A stretch of 64,000 nucleotides of DNA from a virus. The notes beneath the pieces were generated by a model. The model searched no databases and was not told the origin of the DNA. It saw nothing but the letters and a program-made list of their open reading frames with translations. The stretch spans positions 1 to 64,000 of IMG/VR virus record IMGVR_UViG_3300030108_004965; one strand, given 5' to 3'. Positions 18,442-28,500 of this stretch are shown in pieces. The translations under genes and the position numbers were made by a program. How positions within the stretch are numbered: position 1 is the first letter of the stretch; each line of letters starts with the position of its first letter.

Positions 18442-20317
18442 TCTTAGTCACTCGTAATTTGTATGTGAATGGTTGCTCCTCGTATGTTGAAGTATCCGGA
18501 TCATACACCGAGATTTTTACTCCGTATGTGTAGTTTTCTTCTAGTAGAGATGCATCTAAATCAAAGTAATTACCGGATAGATCATACGACAACCTTGTTC
18601 CGTTCACCGAACCAGTATCATAAGGTATGACAACTTTGTCATCGACAATTCTGTAAACCTGATATGATGCACTTTCAAAAATTAAACTATCTGGTACACT
18701 AGTCGCTGTTGTAAAAATGTTTGGAGACCAATTTTTTCTTCTTGCGTACAATCTTATCCTGTGTGTTTGGTCGCACCTGTAGGTGTTATTCTTGTTGCTT
18801 ACGCTCAGGACATATTTATCGGTATCAGAATAATTCAACGCTCCAAATCTTTTTACTTCAATTGACCCGGTACTGAATTGCGCTGATGTTTTTGAGGCAT
18901 CTGCTACTGTGTTGCTTCCGCTAAACCAAACATCATAAACAGTCTCTATTGTGGAGGAACCGGTATAGGCAAAAGATGCCGAATAAATCCCAGTTGACAC
19001 AACCCCTCCGGTCACAACGTAAGTATTGCTTGAAACACTAGTTCCATCCTCCACTAGTTTCAACGCAGATCCGGAAGGAGATGAGTTATCCTCCGATCCA
19101 GAAAACAAACTAACCATAATATAAGGAAACTCTGATCCTATTGACGGAATGTTTGTTAGTCTACCTCTAGCATAGTTGTAGAGGTAAATCGTATTCATGT
19201 TATCTTCACCCGATACTAACGAACTACTTAAATAAAAATTTCCTCTATCATCTCTAACACTAGAATCCCATCTAGCTTCAAGAACTGGTTTGCTGAAAAA
19301 GTAACTTGTAGATCTGGCGAATAATTTTTTTGTATAATATGATCTCGCGGAATCTTCCAGAGAGGAACTAACCTTAATCATCAAACCATTGTTTTCTCTT
19401 GTTCCATCAATCCATGTGTTAACAAGAGAGGTCACATCTACCTCTAAGTCTTCATCACCAACGGCTAGGCTCACTGGTGTAATAAAAGAGCCAGACGTTG
19501 CCCCGGCGGTTCTCCAACTTGAGTCTCCAGCATGCCAGACCTCTGGTGTTAGAACATTCTCTGCCCAAGTGCCTTGTTTTGATACTGTTTCTTGTGGTGA
19601 TCCTGTCGCCGATGCTGTTACATAAACTGCGTTGTCAATTATGTTTGCTGAGAAATTGTCATTACCATCAACGGCATTTTTAAATGCTAAGGCAATTGCT
19701 TCTTTGTTTACAGCAGATGCGATATTAATCTGAATTTCCAGTTCTTCTCCGGGAGCAGAGTCACCACCACCATCATTAAACCAAAAAGCACCATAAACAC
19801 TTGTCGCAGTATATAATTTCACCCACTTAACACCAGCGCCTGCACCATAATCTGTTCTTGAATCGGATTCAAATGTAAACTTTGTTATTTCTCTGATATT
19901 GCCGCCCTGTCTTTTTACCCAATTGGAACCTTTGATGTTGTAGGTTAAATCTGTGTAACCTTCCATGTCAAGGCCAGTGCCTTCTTCCCAAGATTGCTCT
20001 AAGTTTGTTACTTCTAATGAGTAATTTCTAGGTAATTGCTGACTGTGCTTGGCGTTGAACAATTTTAAATAAAATGACGACCCAGACGCAATCGTTCCAT
20101 TGTTTTTGTCTTGGGCTATCTGGTTCACATCAAACTCTATTAATACTCTTGATTTTTCTGTTGATAGCCCAGCGGAACTGGATGATTGTCCGTAAATGGA
20201 GAAAACTTCCAAAATGTCAGACTCTCCCATGTTGGAGCCAGTTGCTCTAGTTAACATGTCTTTTCCGAACGCATTCGTGATCGTATTGTCTTTTGTAGCG
20301 TCGTATCTTTTTATCAT
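18431..20317 (-). CDS. Baseplate-associated structural protein with a DNRLRE-like N-terminal region
   Basis: A 628-residue protein. The first 340 residues resemble DNRLRE-type beta-sandwich domains: an opening YDATKDNTITNAFG, an RVLIEFDV strand, and later a Val-Thr-Ser-Leu-Val segment before TWIDGTRENNGLMIKV, which corresponds to the usual 'VTSLVQEWIDG..NNGLLL' core. The remainder is Ser/Thr/Gly-rich beta-structure, probably appended immunoglobulin-like domains. It follows the gp6-like gene with a 4-base overlap and overlaps the next gene by 11 bases. DNRLRE domains are carbohydrate-associated in other proteins. Here a role in a tail appendage is an inference. Confidence 0.65.
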   Translation of the reverse strand: MIKRYDATKDNTITNAFGKDMLTRATGSNMGESDILEVFSIYGQSSSSAGLSTEKSRVLIEFDVNQIAQDKNNGTIASGSSFYLKLFNAKHSQQLPRNYSLEVTNLEQSWEEGTGLDMEGYTDLTYNIKGSNWVKRQGGNIREITKFTFESDSRTDYGAGAGVKWVKLYTATSVYGAFWFNDGGGDSAPGEELEIQINIASAVNKEAIALAFKNAVDGNDNFSANIIDNAVYVTASATGSPQETVSKQGTWAENVLTPEVWHAGDSSWRTAGATSGSFITPVSLAVGDEDLEVDVTSLVNTWIDGTRENNGLMIKVSSSLEDSARSYYTKKLFARSTSYFFSKPVLEARWDSSVRDDRGNFYLSSSLVSGEDNMNTIYLYNYARGRLTNIPSIGSEFPYIMVSLFSGSEDNSSPSGSALKLVEDGTSVSSNTYVVTGGVVSTGIYSASFAYTGSSTIETVYDVWFSGSNTVADASKTSAQFSTGSIEVKRFGALNYSDTDKYVLSVSNKNNTYRCDQTHRIRLYARRKNWSPNIFTTATSVPDSLIFESASYQVYRIVDDKVVIPYDTGSVNGTRLSYDLSGNYFDLDASLLEENYTYGVKISVYDPDTSTYEEQPFTYKLRVTKNEY

Positions 20318-22116
20318 CTGATTAGTGTTCCTTTTATATCTAATTTTGGAAACTTTAATTCCATAACTACATTCTGTGGTGTTTTTAAAAATGTTCCATC
20401 CATAGACATTGCTTCATCAAAATCAAATAAGGTATTTGAATATCTTCCACCATTTTTTTTATAAATACTAACCTTTTTGACATCTGCTACGCCATCTATT
20501 TTCCCCAACACACTGTACAATCGTGTCAAGTAAATTGGCTCACCGATGTATAATTGATTAGAAAAATAATCAGTCAAAGTATTGACACACCTTCCTATTA
20601 TATCAAACTGTTTAAACCTTTCGTCAACGACTATTTTGAAATCAATACCAAAATTAACTATTCTTGCGTCATAGATGTCGATAACATCATTTAAACCTTT
20701 GTAGTTTTTTATCCAGTTCTTGACATTAGATTTTATTTTGCTATTTGAAGCAACCAGTTTACCATCTGAGTTTTCGGAGATGAGGTACATCGCTATTCTT
20801 CTATTTGTCGCACTCGGGTCATTGACTACATTAACTCTCTTGATTAAACCGAATTTTTTTGGCATGTTATAGATTGCGGACTCATAATCCTGCTTGGTAA
20901 CTGCTCTATTCTGAGACGAATAAAACGTTTTTGCTCTAACTTTTAACTCTTCGTTAGTTATTTCTTCTGTGCTTCCAACTATGGGCTCTTCATTTGTTAC
21001 TTCAATTGAGTTTATTACTTCCGATACTTGTGATCCGTTCAAGCTTTGTAAATCGTCAAATTTTATTTTTCTTGTTTGTAATTCTGTTATTGTATTTACT
21101 CCGGCATTAACATTATCGGCATTATTACTTTTTGCTATGACAATCAATTTCGTATTTGATGGTGCAATTCCTAATTTTGTAGTCCCTAATAGTTTCGACG
21201 GATCAAAAGAAAGATCAGAAATACTTCTCTTTCCATGCATTTTTAATGCAACTTGAGCAGGATCTACAAGACCATCAGATTCGTTTGTTTCTGATCCAAA
21301 ACCAAATTGTAAAAATGTACCAGTATCATCTTGCTCAAAAGTGAACCTTCTGGCTGCAACAAATGGCTTCATAATACTACGAACTCCATCGTTCAAAGCG
21401 TTTTGGTTTGTGGTTTCTTTAAAAACTACTTCTTGTGCAAGGTTATCAACCTCATAATATTCGTTGCCATCTGAGTCTTTAACTGAGATTATTTCTGTTA
21501 TGTCTATGCCGCCAACACGCACTTTTCTAAATTTTTCAAATGATGAATTACTCAAATCTGAAACTATTCTCTGATGTATTCCCGATACTATTTGCCCATA
21601 AGCTTTTACTGCAAAATGTGTCGTCTCTCCAGTCGTATCATTGAAACGTGCTGCTACAATTTCGTTGTTAGGCTCGTCAAAACGAACATCTTCTGTCAGA
21701 ATAAAAGTTCCGCCATTTGAAGAATTAAAAGAAGTCCCTCTTTGTATTGTCGGCATGTATGAGTAATCTGGTGCTGTTCCATCACTGTTTGACGGAACCA
21801 GACAGAACATGGCTATAGTGCCATAAGAACTAGCGGAACCAGCAAACTTGTAACCTAGTGCTCTTGCGTGTTTTCTGATGTTTGCAAATTCTATAGAGGT
21901 TTCTAAAAAACTTTCGTTAACCTGATAATCGAGATAATAAGATAAAACATCGCCTATGTACGAAACAGAATCAACTAAAAAAGAATTAATGGTAGATTTA
22001 GAAAAATCCTTCCATTCTTCTGAATAATATCTCTTGGCATGATTTATCAGATCATTTTTTATTGAATCATAGTCTCTACTTGTGTAATCTATTGGCGTGT
22101 TTTTTAGTTTTGACAT
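20314..22116 (-). CDS. 6: Baseplate wedge protein, T4 gp6-like (baseplate J family)
   Basis: A 600-residue protein. The opening region IDYTSRDYDSIKNDLI followed by FSKSTINSFLVDSVSYIGDVLSYYLDYQVNESF is the typical start of gp6/gpJ wedge proteins of myoviruses, and the family length (about 600-660) fits. The middle contains the REDYESAIYNMP-like segment (KQDYESAIYNMPKKFG, near residue 410) that marks this family. gp6 forms the dodecameric ring that closes the baseplate wedges around the hub. It sits directly after the gp25-like gene, as expected for a wedge cassette. The ribosome site GAGGGG lies about 7 bases before the ATG. Confidence 0.9.
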   Translation of the reverse strand: MSKLKNTPIDYTSRDYDSIKNDLINHAKRYYSEEWKDFSKSTINSFLVDSVSYIGDVLSYYLDYQVNESFLETSIEFANIRKHARALGYKFAGSASSYGTIAMFCLVPSNSDGTAPDYSYMPTIQRGTSFNSSNGGTFILTEDVRFDEPNNEIVAARFNDTTGETTHFAVKAYGQIVSGIHQRIVSDLSNSSFEKFRKVRVGGIDITEIISVKDSDGNEYYEVDNLAQEVVFKETTNQNALNDGVRSIMKPFVAARRFTFEQDDTGTFLQFGFGSETNESDGLVDPAQVALKMHGKRSISDLSFDPSKLLGTTKLGIAPSNTKLIVIAKSNNADNVNAGVNTITELQTRKIKFDDLQSLNGSQVSEVINSIEVTNEEPIVGSTEEITNEELKVRAKTFYSSQNRAVTKQDYESAIYNMPKKFGLIKRVNVVNDPSATNRRIAMYLISENSDGKLVASNSKIKSNVKNWIKNYKGLNDVIDIYDARIVNFGIDFKIVVDERFKQFDIIGRCVNTLTDYFSNQLYIGEPIYLTRLYSVLGKIDGVADVKKVSIYKKNGGRYSNTLFDFDEAMSMDGTFLKTPQNVVMELKFPKLDIKGTLIR

Positions 22117-22158
22117 CGGTTGCCCCTCTTAATCTTTAAATAGTTTAAACAACAAAAG

Positions 22159-22533
22159 TTAAATTTTTGTCGTCAAATCAAAAACCTCATTGATTACAGA
22201 GTCAGATGTTCTATATTCTATGCGTATTTTCATTACATTATTATCTATGTTATCAAAATTTATGTCTATATTTTCTATTCTGATGTACGGCATGTACAAG
22301 CCGGCTTGTTTTGTTATCCTGTTTTCTATTGTTGTTGAAACTTGTGGCCCACTTTGTTCAAAAAGAAAACCAGATAGCCCCACGCCAAAAATGGGATCCA
22401 TTACATATTCTCCGGGGTTAGTTAATAATAGCATTTTTAAATTTTGCTGTATGGCTTCTTTTGTTTCACTGTCTTTAAATGATTGCAGGCCGTGATCGCC
22501 AATTTTTATAGGAAGTATTAGGGAAATAGACAT
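22159..22533 (-). CDS. 25: Baseplate wedge protein, T4 gp25-like (GPW/gp25 family)
   Basis: A 124-residue protein, close to the 130 or so residues usual for gp25. The sequence EAIQQNLKMLLLTNPGEYVMDPIFGVGL is the hallmark of the GPW/gp25 family: the loop after 'LLLTxPGE' and the DPxFG motif. The family name includes 'lysozyme' historically, but the role is structural, at the interface of wedge and tail sheath. It lies between a giant hub-region protein and gp6, the usual wedge order. A 42-base gap separates its stop from the gp6 start. Confidence 0.92.
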   Translation of the reverse strand: MSISLILPIKIGDHGLQSFKDSETKEAIQQNLKMLLLTNPGEYVMDPIFGVGLSGFLFEQSGPQVSTTIENRITKQAGLYMPYIRIENIDINFDNIDNNVMKIRIEYRTSDSVINEVFDLTTKI

Positions 22534-22535
22534 TT

Positions 22536-25500
22536 TTATGCTCCATCAAACATTTTTTGAAAATCGTTCTTACATTCGTTTCCATCTTTATCAAATGGAC
22601 TGATGTCTATTATTCTCCACTTTTGCCACCAACGAACACTTGAGTCTATGTTTATATATGAATTTGGTAGTAAATTTTTCAAAAATTCAACATTCCGATC
22701 TTTCTTTTCTCGTCGACCTTCTTCTTTGACATCATCATCAGTCCTGTATGTCGCATTGAATAATTTTCTTGCGGCTTTTTTTGATTTTTTGAAAATCGCC
22801 GCCTTCCAAGCGTCGTTAGCCAAGCCTTTTGCATCTTCATCGGTCTCATGGGACTCAGTATCCCCGACATCTTCGCCAATTGAATGTATAAAACAATAGT
22901 AAGAGTAAATAGCCATCAATGAAACATAAGGCTTAGAAGGAAAACATACATCAAATAAGAAATCAAAATCCTCTTGCATTGTTAAATTATCAACGTAGCA
23001 CTTTAAATCTTCGCCAAAATCATCATCTTCCAGATCTATTTCAGAAATTTTTCTATCTAGTATGTCTTTTTCATAAACGACTACTGGTATTGCTCTTGTT
23101 GATGAGGCAAGTTGCACTTCTAAAGAATCAGATAATTCATTCAAGTACCCTTCTTGTACGGTCAATGGAAAATTTTCTAACATTTTTTTGAAAGAAGGTT
23201 TTGTTTTTGCAATCATTTTTGCTGGTGGTAAAGAATAGGTACGCTCTCGTTCCGTGTCCATCGTTTGCTCATAAGAAAACTGAGATGGAGGACTATAAAC
23301 TAATCTAACTCCAAATTTTATTCCTATTGTGCCATCTACCTTTTCTAAATCTTCTTCATCTAAAACTAAAGATGCATTACCAAAATTGTCCGAGATGTAA
23401 GAGCTTGGGTCATAATCTCTATTTTTTAAGATTTCTTGGAACTCTTTTATGTTGTACACTTGAGAACTACCAAGGGTTCCGTCTTGTGTTTTTTCAAATA
23501 CCCTCAAGTATTTTTCTAAATAGAAAAAACCAGCCTTATTGATTGATAATGCACTGTTTAATTTATCAGATATAAATGCATCAGCATACTCTCTCTTTAT
23601 TTCTTTGGTTGCAGCCGCTATAGCCTCTAGTGACTCTTTTATTTTTCTTGGATTTAAAGAGACTGTTGTGTTTTCAAGAGTTGCTCGAGCAACATCAACC
23701 AAAACATCATCTAAAATACCGGAAGATCCCTCGGCAAAAAAATCATCTAAATTTGTAACACCTTCCGGAGTAGAAAGGTTTTCTGATCCGACTGAAATCT
23801 CCATTCCATTTAAAGGATGAGAAGAATCATCAGCAGTTCTTACATGTGGTACGCTCCCATAATCAATACCAGATTGGCCTTCAAAAACTGGTTGTTCTAC
23901 GTCGGTTTCGCCGCTTTTTAGAGTTGACCCTAAAACGATACCGGCACGAGACAACAAAGATTTTCTAATATCATAGATGTGAGGTCGTGGCCGCAGATTG
24001 AAGTCGATTTTTTTAACCAAATCGGAGATTTCTTTTTTTAACATTTCTCCTGCTATGACCTCGGCTGTTCCCATCGAATCATAAATTGATGCTATTTTGG
24101 CAGCAAGATTAATCTTGAAAGGAGAAAGCATACGTGCAATTTTTAATGAAATCTTTTTATATGTTTTTTCATCGTCTAAATCCACTCCCTTTTCTCTCAA
24201 CTCTTTTTTCCAATAAGGACCAAAAGCAATAATGGCAGTGCCCTTGATTAGTTCTCTTTTATTAAGATAGTCATAATTTCTTTGCGTAGAGTTTATTTGA
24301 TCAAATGCGGCAGTTATGGCATCTGTTTTTTCTAATAGTCCGTCTTTTACTTGCCTTTGAACCACTTGAACAATCTGCTCAAGGAACAACAAATAATAAG
24401 TAAAGCTTTGCACTATGTTGAATCTTGAGGTTTGATCTATCATACCATTTTTCATCTCGGACATAACAAACTGCGTCAGTGTCCCATCTATGTTATTTTG
24501 AGAAAAAGCTACACTCCCAAAAGTTGGTAGAGCCCTCAACACAAACTCTGTTGCATAAATTCTTAAAGTGGCAAGAACTGTGGCTTCCATGATACCATGT
24601 GTTTCTGGTGATGAGATTTTATCATACGGAGGCTCAAATCTACAATCAGGAGATAACGATAGCCTTTCATCAAATGGCAGCTTCCTTTCTACCTCTTTCG
24701 CTCTCTTTGCCAACGACTTAACATTCAGAAACCCAAGGTCCATTTCTTCGCACTCTCTTTCTTCTGGTATGAAGACTTTGATCATTCCCAACCAGCCATT
24801 GTATGTAGCCGGCTCGATGTAGATCCTAGGTCTTTTATAAGACCCGCCATGCAGAGCAGGATCCAAAAAGTGAACTCTAGGATTATCCGTGGCGCTTTTA
24901 CCAAGTACGCCATCTTCGTTTTCATATGTGTATTCCCATGTCGATTCATCAGATGTTGCATCAGGATTTACATAAGTTAAGTCTGCGAATGTAATTGCTT
25001 GCTGGAAATCATAGCCAAAGTTAAAACCTGTCGGGGTACCGCCTCCGGGCTTTTCTAACACAAGGTTCCTCACGACATTCAATACTGATGAATTTATTTC
25101 ATTGAAAACAGCGCCGCGAGTTCCATTTGTATTTAATTCTGTCCCTACTTTTGATTTTAAAAACGATTCAAAAAGGAGAGCCTGAAATGATTTGGAATCT
25201 GAATATTGAAAGTCATAATATTTATCAACATCAACAAAGTCTTGAGAATCTATATCTAAAATTTTATTTTTAACCTCGGTAGGTCTTAATGATTCCAGAG
25301 AGGGATTCATCAAAATGTTCATTGCTGACGGTTTTTGAACATATGTTTCAACTGCTGCTATCCTTTTTACTGATTTGTCTACTCTTTTTACGTAATATTT
25401 TAATTCAAACGACCAATTTGGCTCGCCGTCACCTGCTCCATTATCAGAAAATTTCATGCTTATTTGAGGCCCTGTTCCTGATTTGTAAACTAGTTTTTCT

Positions 25501-28500
25501 TTTTCTAATTGTTCTTTCATCCAAATTCCGACAGTTTCTGGGAACATTCCTTTTGCGCGATCTTCTTCAGCCGTACCCATTTTCCTCATTTGCCATGTGT
25601 ATAGTAAACTTCCGTTTTCTTCTCTAAATCTCCACTGATCCATGTCATTGACATAGTTTGCAAAAAGTATCGGTAAACTAACTCTCAACTCATGACCTCT
25701 AAGTCTAGCATTATTACTATCTCGTAACACATTATTCAAAAAAGACCTAGGTCTTCCAATAAGATCTGAATTGAATCTTCTTTGTAATTGATCAAAAATA
25801 GAATTTAACGCTTCAAGTTTATCCTCTGCTAGTTTTTCATCTTCAAAAACCAATGCTGTTTCGTCCACGGCACAATCCGCTGCTGCAGCAGTGGCTGCTG
25901 GTTGTAGTAATTTATTTAATGCTTGACCAAGCAAGCCGTCTAAATCATTCAGAGCGTCTGCTAAAGTCCCTATGTCATCTAGTGCTCTATCATTTGCTTT
26001 ATCCATAATGTCTTTAGCAGTATCAGAGTCTAAGCCTTGATCAGTATATAGTTTTTCTCTAGATCTACGCCAGTCCTCATATTGATCTTTTGTTAAGCAA
26101 ATGTTGTTATAAAGAGGCTGGTCTGGTTCCTCTGGTTGCTTTAAATTGTCTTTAATGTTCGGTGGTAACAAATTACCTCCGGCTGCGAACAGATCACCAA
26201 CTTGCTCAGGGGTACCTAGAACATCTGCAAAGTCAGGACAAAACACTTTCACTGATTCTGCTATTATGTTTAAAGTTCTTTGGTCCATTTCTTGCGGGGT
26301 ATTAGTCAATAGATTTATGTAATCTTGTTTTGACAAAATAGTATTCAAAAGGTTATATAAGCACTCCCAAGAATCAGGTGGAAGACCGGCTGCATTCATC
26401 ATGCCGTTACCGGCACCCCTTAGGTCATCATCGTCGCCGTTTGGACAAAAAGCATCTGCTAAAGCATCTCCTAGTGTATCTCCGCCCAAAGCTGCTTGAC
26501 CAGCAATACCAAGGCCTTTACACAATGCATCGTCCAAAATGCTAAAAATCTTTATCAAAAGACCTTTGACTATTTGTATCAATGCTTCACTTATTTTTTT
26601 TATAAATAAATTTCTTAGCCTCACCAACAAATAGTTTCCTTTAAAAAAGTTGGGTATTGGCTTAACTGAACTTGGGAATGTTAGTCCGGCTTGAATGGCT
26701 CCACAAGTATCTAAAGATAATGAAGATAGAAAACTTTTTATAGGAGGCTTGAACATTCCTTGAGATGCACATTTCGCTTGAGTTATAGCAAAAGGAACTA
26801 TTCTAGCACCCGGAAAACCATCAAGAATAGTCATAATCTGGTCAAATTGCATAACATCTAGCAAATATTCAATGTATGCATCTGTTATTAATTCTTGGGC
26901 ATTACCTAAGGCAGTACCGTATGTCCCGGGAGACCCTTTTTTATCCGGATCTCCTCCCATGTTTATTCTGGTAGCGTCGGACGCTAGTTCTGCTGCCTTT
27001 ACTCTTTCATCACTTGTTAGTTCTGCCCACTTGACCTCTAATTCTGTTCTTGTTTTTTCATCTTTTACTGCCTCTTCTAGATTCTCACCAGAGATGTGTG
27101 TTTCTAATTCTGTTTTTGCTTTTTCTAGTTCAGATTTACGTCTTTGAAATTCTTGTTCCATATCAGTATCTATAGATAAACCCTCGGGTGTTAAACGACC
27201 AGATTCATCTATGAGCTTTTCTCTCTCAGGAGATCCTACCCAACCTTCAATGTATTGGTCCCATTCATCAAGGCTTTCTTGAGCTAGTTTAACAGCTTCT
27301 CCCAAAAACTCGGCTTCTTCTTCAAATGCAATAATCTTTGCATCAACCTTATCTTTTGATCTTCTAACTTTGTTTTGCTTTTCCTCTAAACGTTCAGGCG
27401 GTGATTTTAAATATTCTGTGTAAGGATTGGTTTTATCCATGGCTCCAGCATCATAGCCTTCTTCCCAAGGCAACGGAAGACCTTCAAAATTTTTATTTAA
27501 CTTTTCCCTTAGTTCTTGTTGAACTGTTGGGGGTAGGCTTTCTACAAAATAACCAAAAACATCTATCTCCATCGCTTTCAATGTTGTTTTTATGATTTTT
27601 TTGAAAGCGGCCTCTTCTTCTACACCAGACATCAGGCACCTTAGTGATGTTAACAAGAGACTATCTAGGCCACAAAGACTTAGTCTGGATGAAATTTTTG
27701 CAACCTCATCGTTGTCTCCACCTTGTAAATCTGCGCCGGGGCTTTGTTTAGATTTTTGAAATGTGTCAAGAGCCAGAAGACTGGTTATCACATCGTCTTG
27801 TAAATTAAATTCGGCATAGGCTAATTTTTTAGCCTCTCTTACGTATGGGTGATCCTCTGCTCTTCGCTGTTTTCTTGCTTCAAGACCCGTCTTTCTTCTT
27901 TTTTTTGAAATTTCTTTATCTCGATTTCTTTTTGATAATTTATTTTCTATTTCCGCTAATTGTTGTCTTAAATTTGCTTCTTTCTCCACTGCTTGGGTAA
28001 GTTTTTCTCTGAATTTTTCGATTCTTGCTTGTTCACTGTATGAATATGTGCTCGCCATTAAATTACTTGATTCGTTTAGTTCTCGTATTGCTAGTTCTAA
28101 TCTTGAATCTAAAATTTTAATTTTTTCTGTAGTGGCTCTGATTTGTTCAAGTGTGCTCTCTTTTTTATCATACAAGTCTTGTAACACTCTGTCTTCATCT
28201 TCTTTTCTTTTTGTATCATCATAATTTTTTTTAGCATCCCTAGCAGTGGGATTTTTCTTTGTTTTCCAATAAATTTTTTCTGGTTCTGTGTCTGCTAATT
28301 CTTGTACTTTATCCTGATTATGCAACATAACACAGTTTTTAGAGTTCCATTCATATTGAAACACCTCTAAAATGCTTAACACCTCATTTAATACATAGTC
28401 CTGCAGGTCCATTCCAAATTCTGCTAGATTTTCTGCTATGCAACTGCCTGCGGTTTCTTCAACATCATCTATGCTTAACTCTCCATATCTTATAGATAAG

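Noticed and set aside
22144-22151. GTTTAAAC palindrome between gp25 and gp6 genes as an operator
   Set aside because: Short AT-rich palindromes are expected by chance in such sequence and no second copy was noticed nearby.
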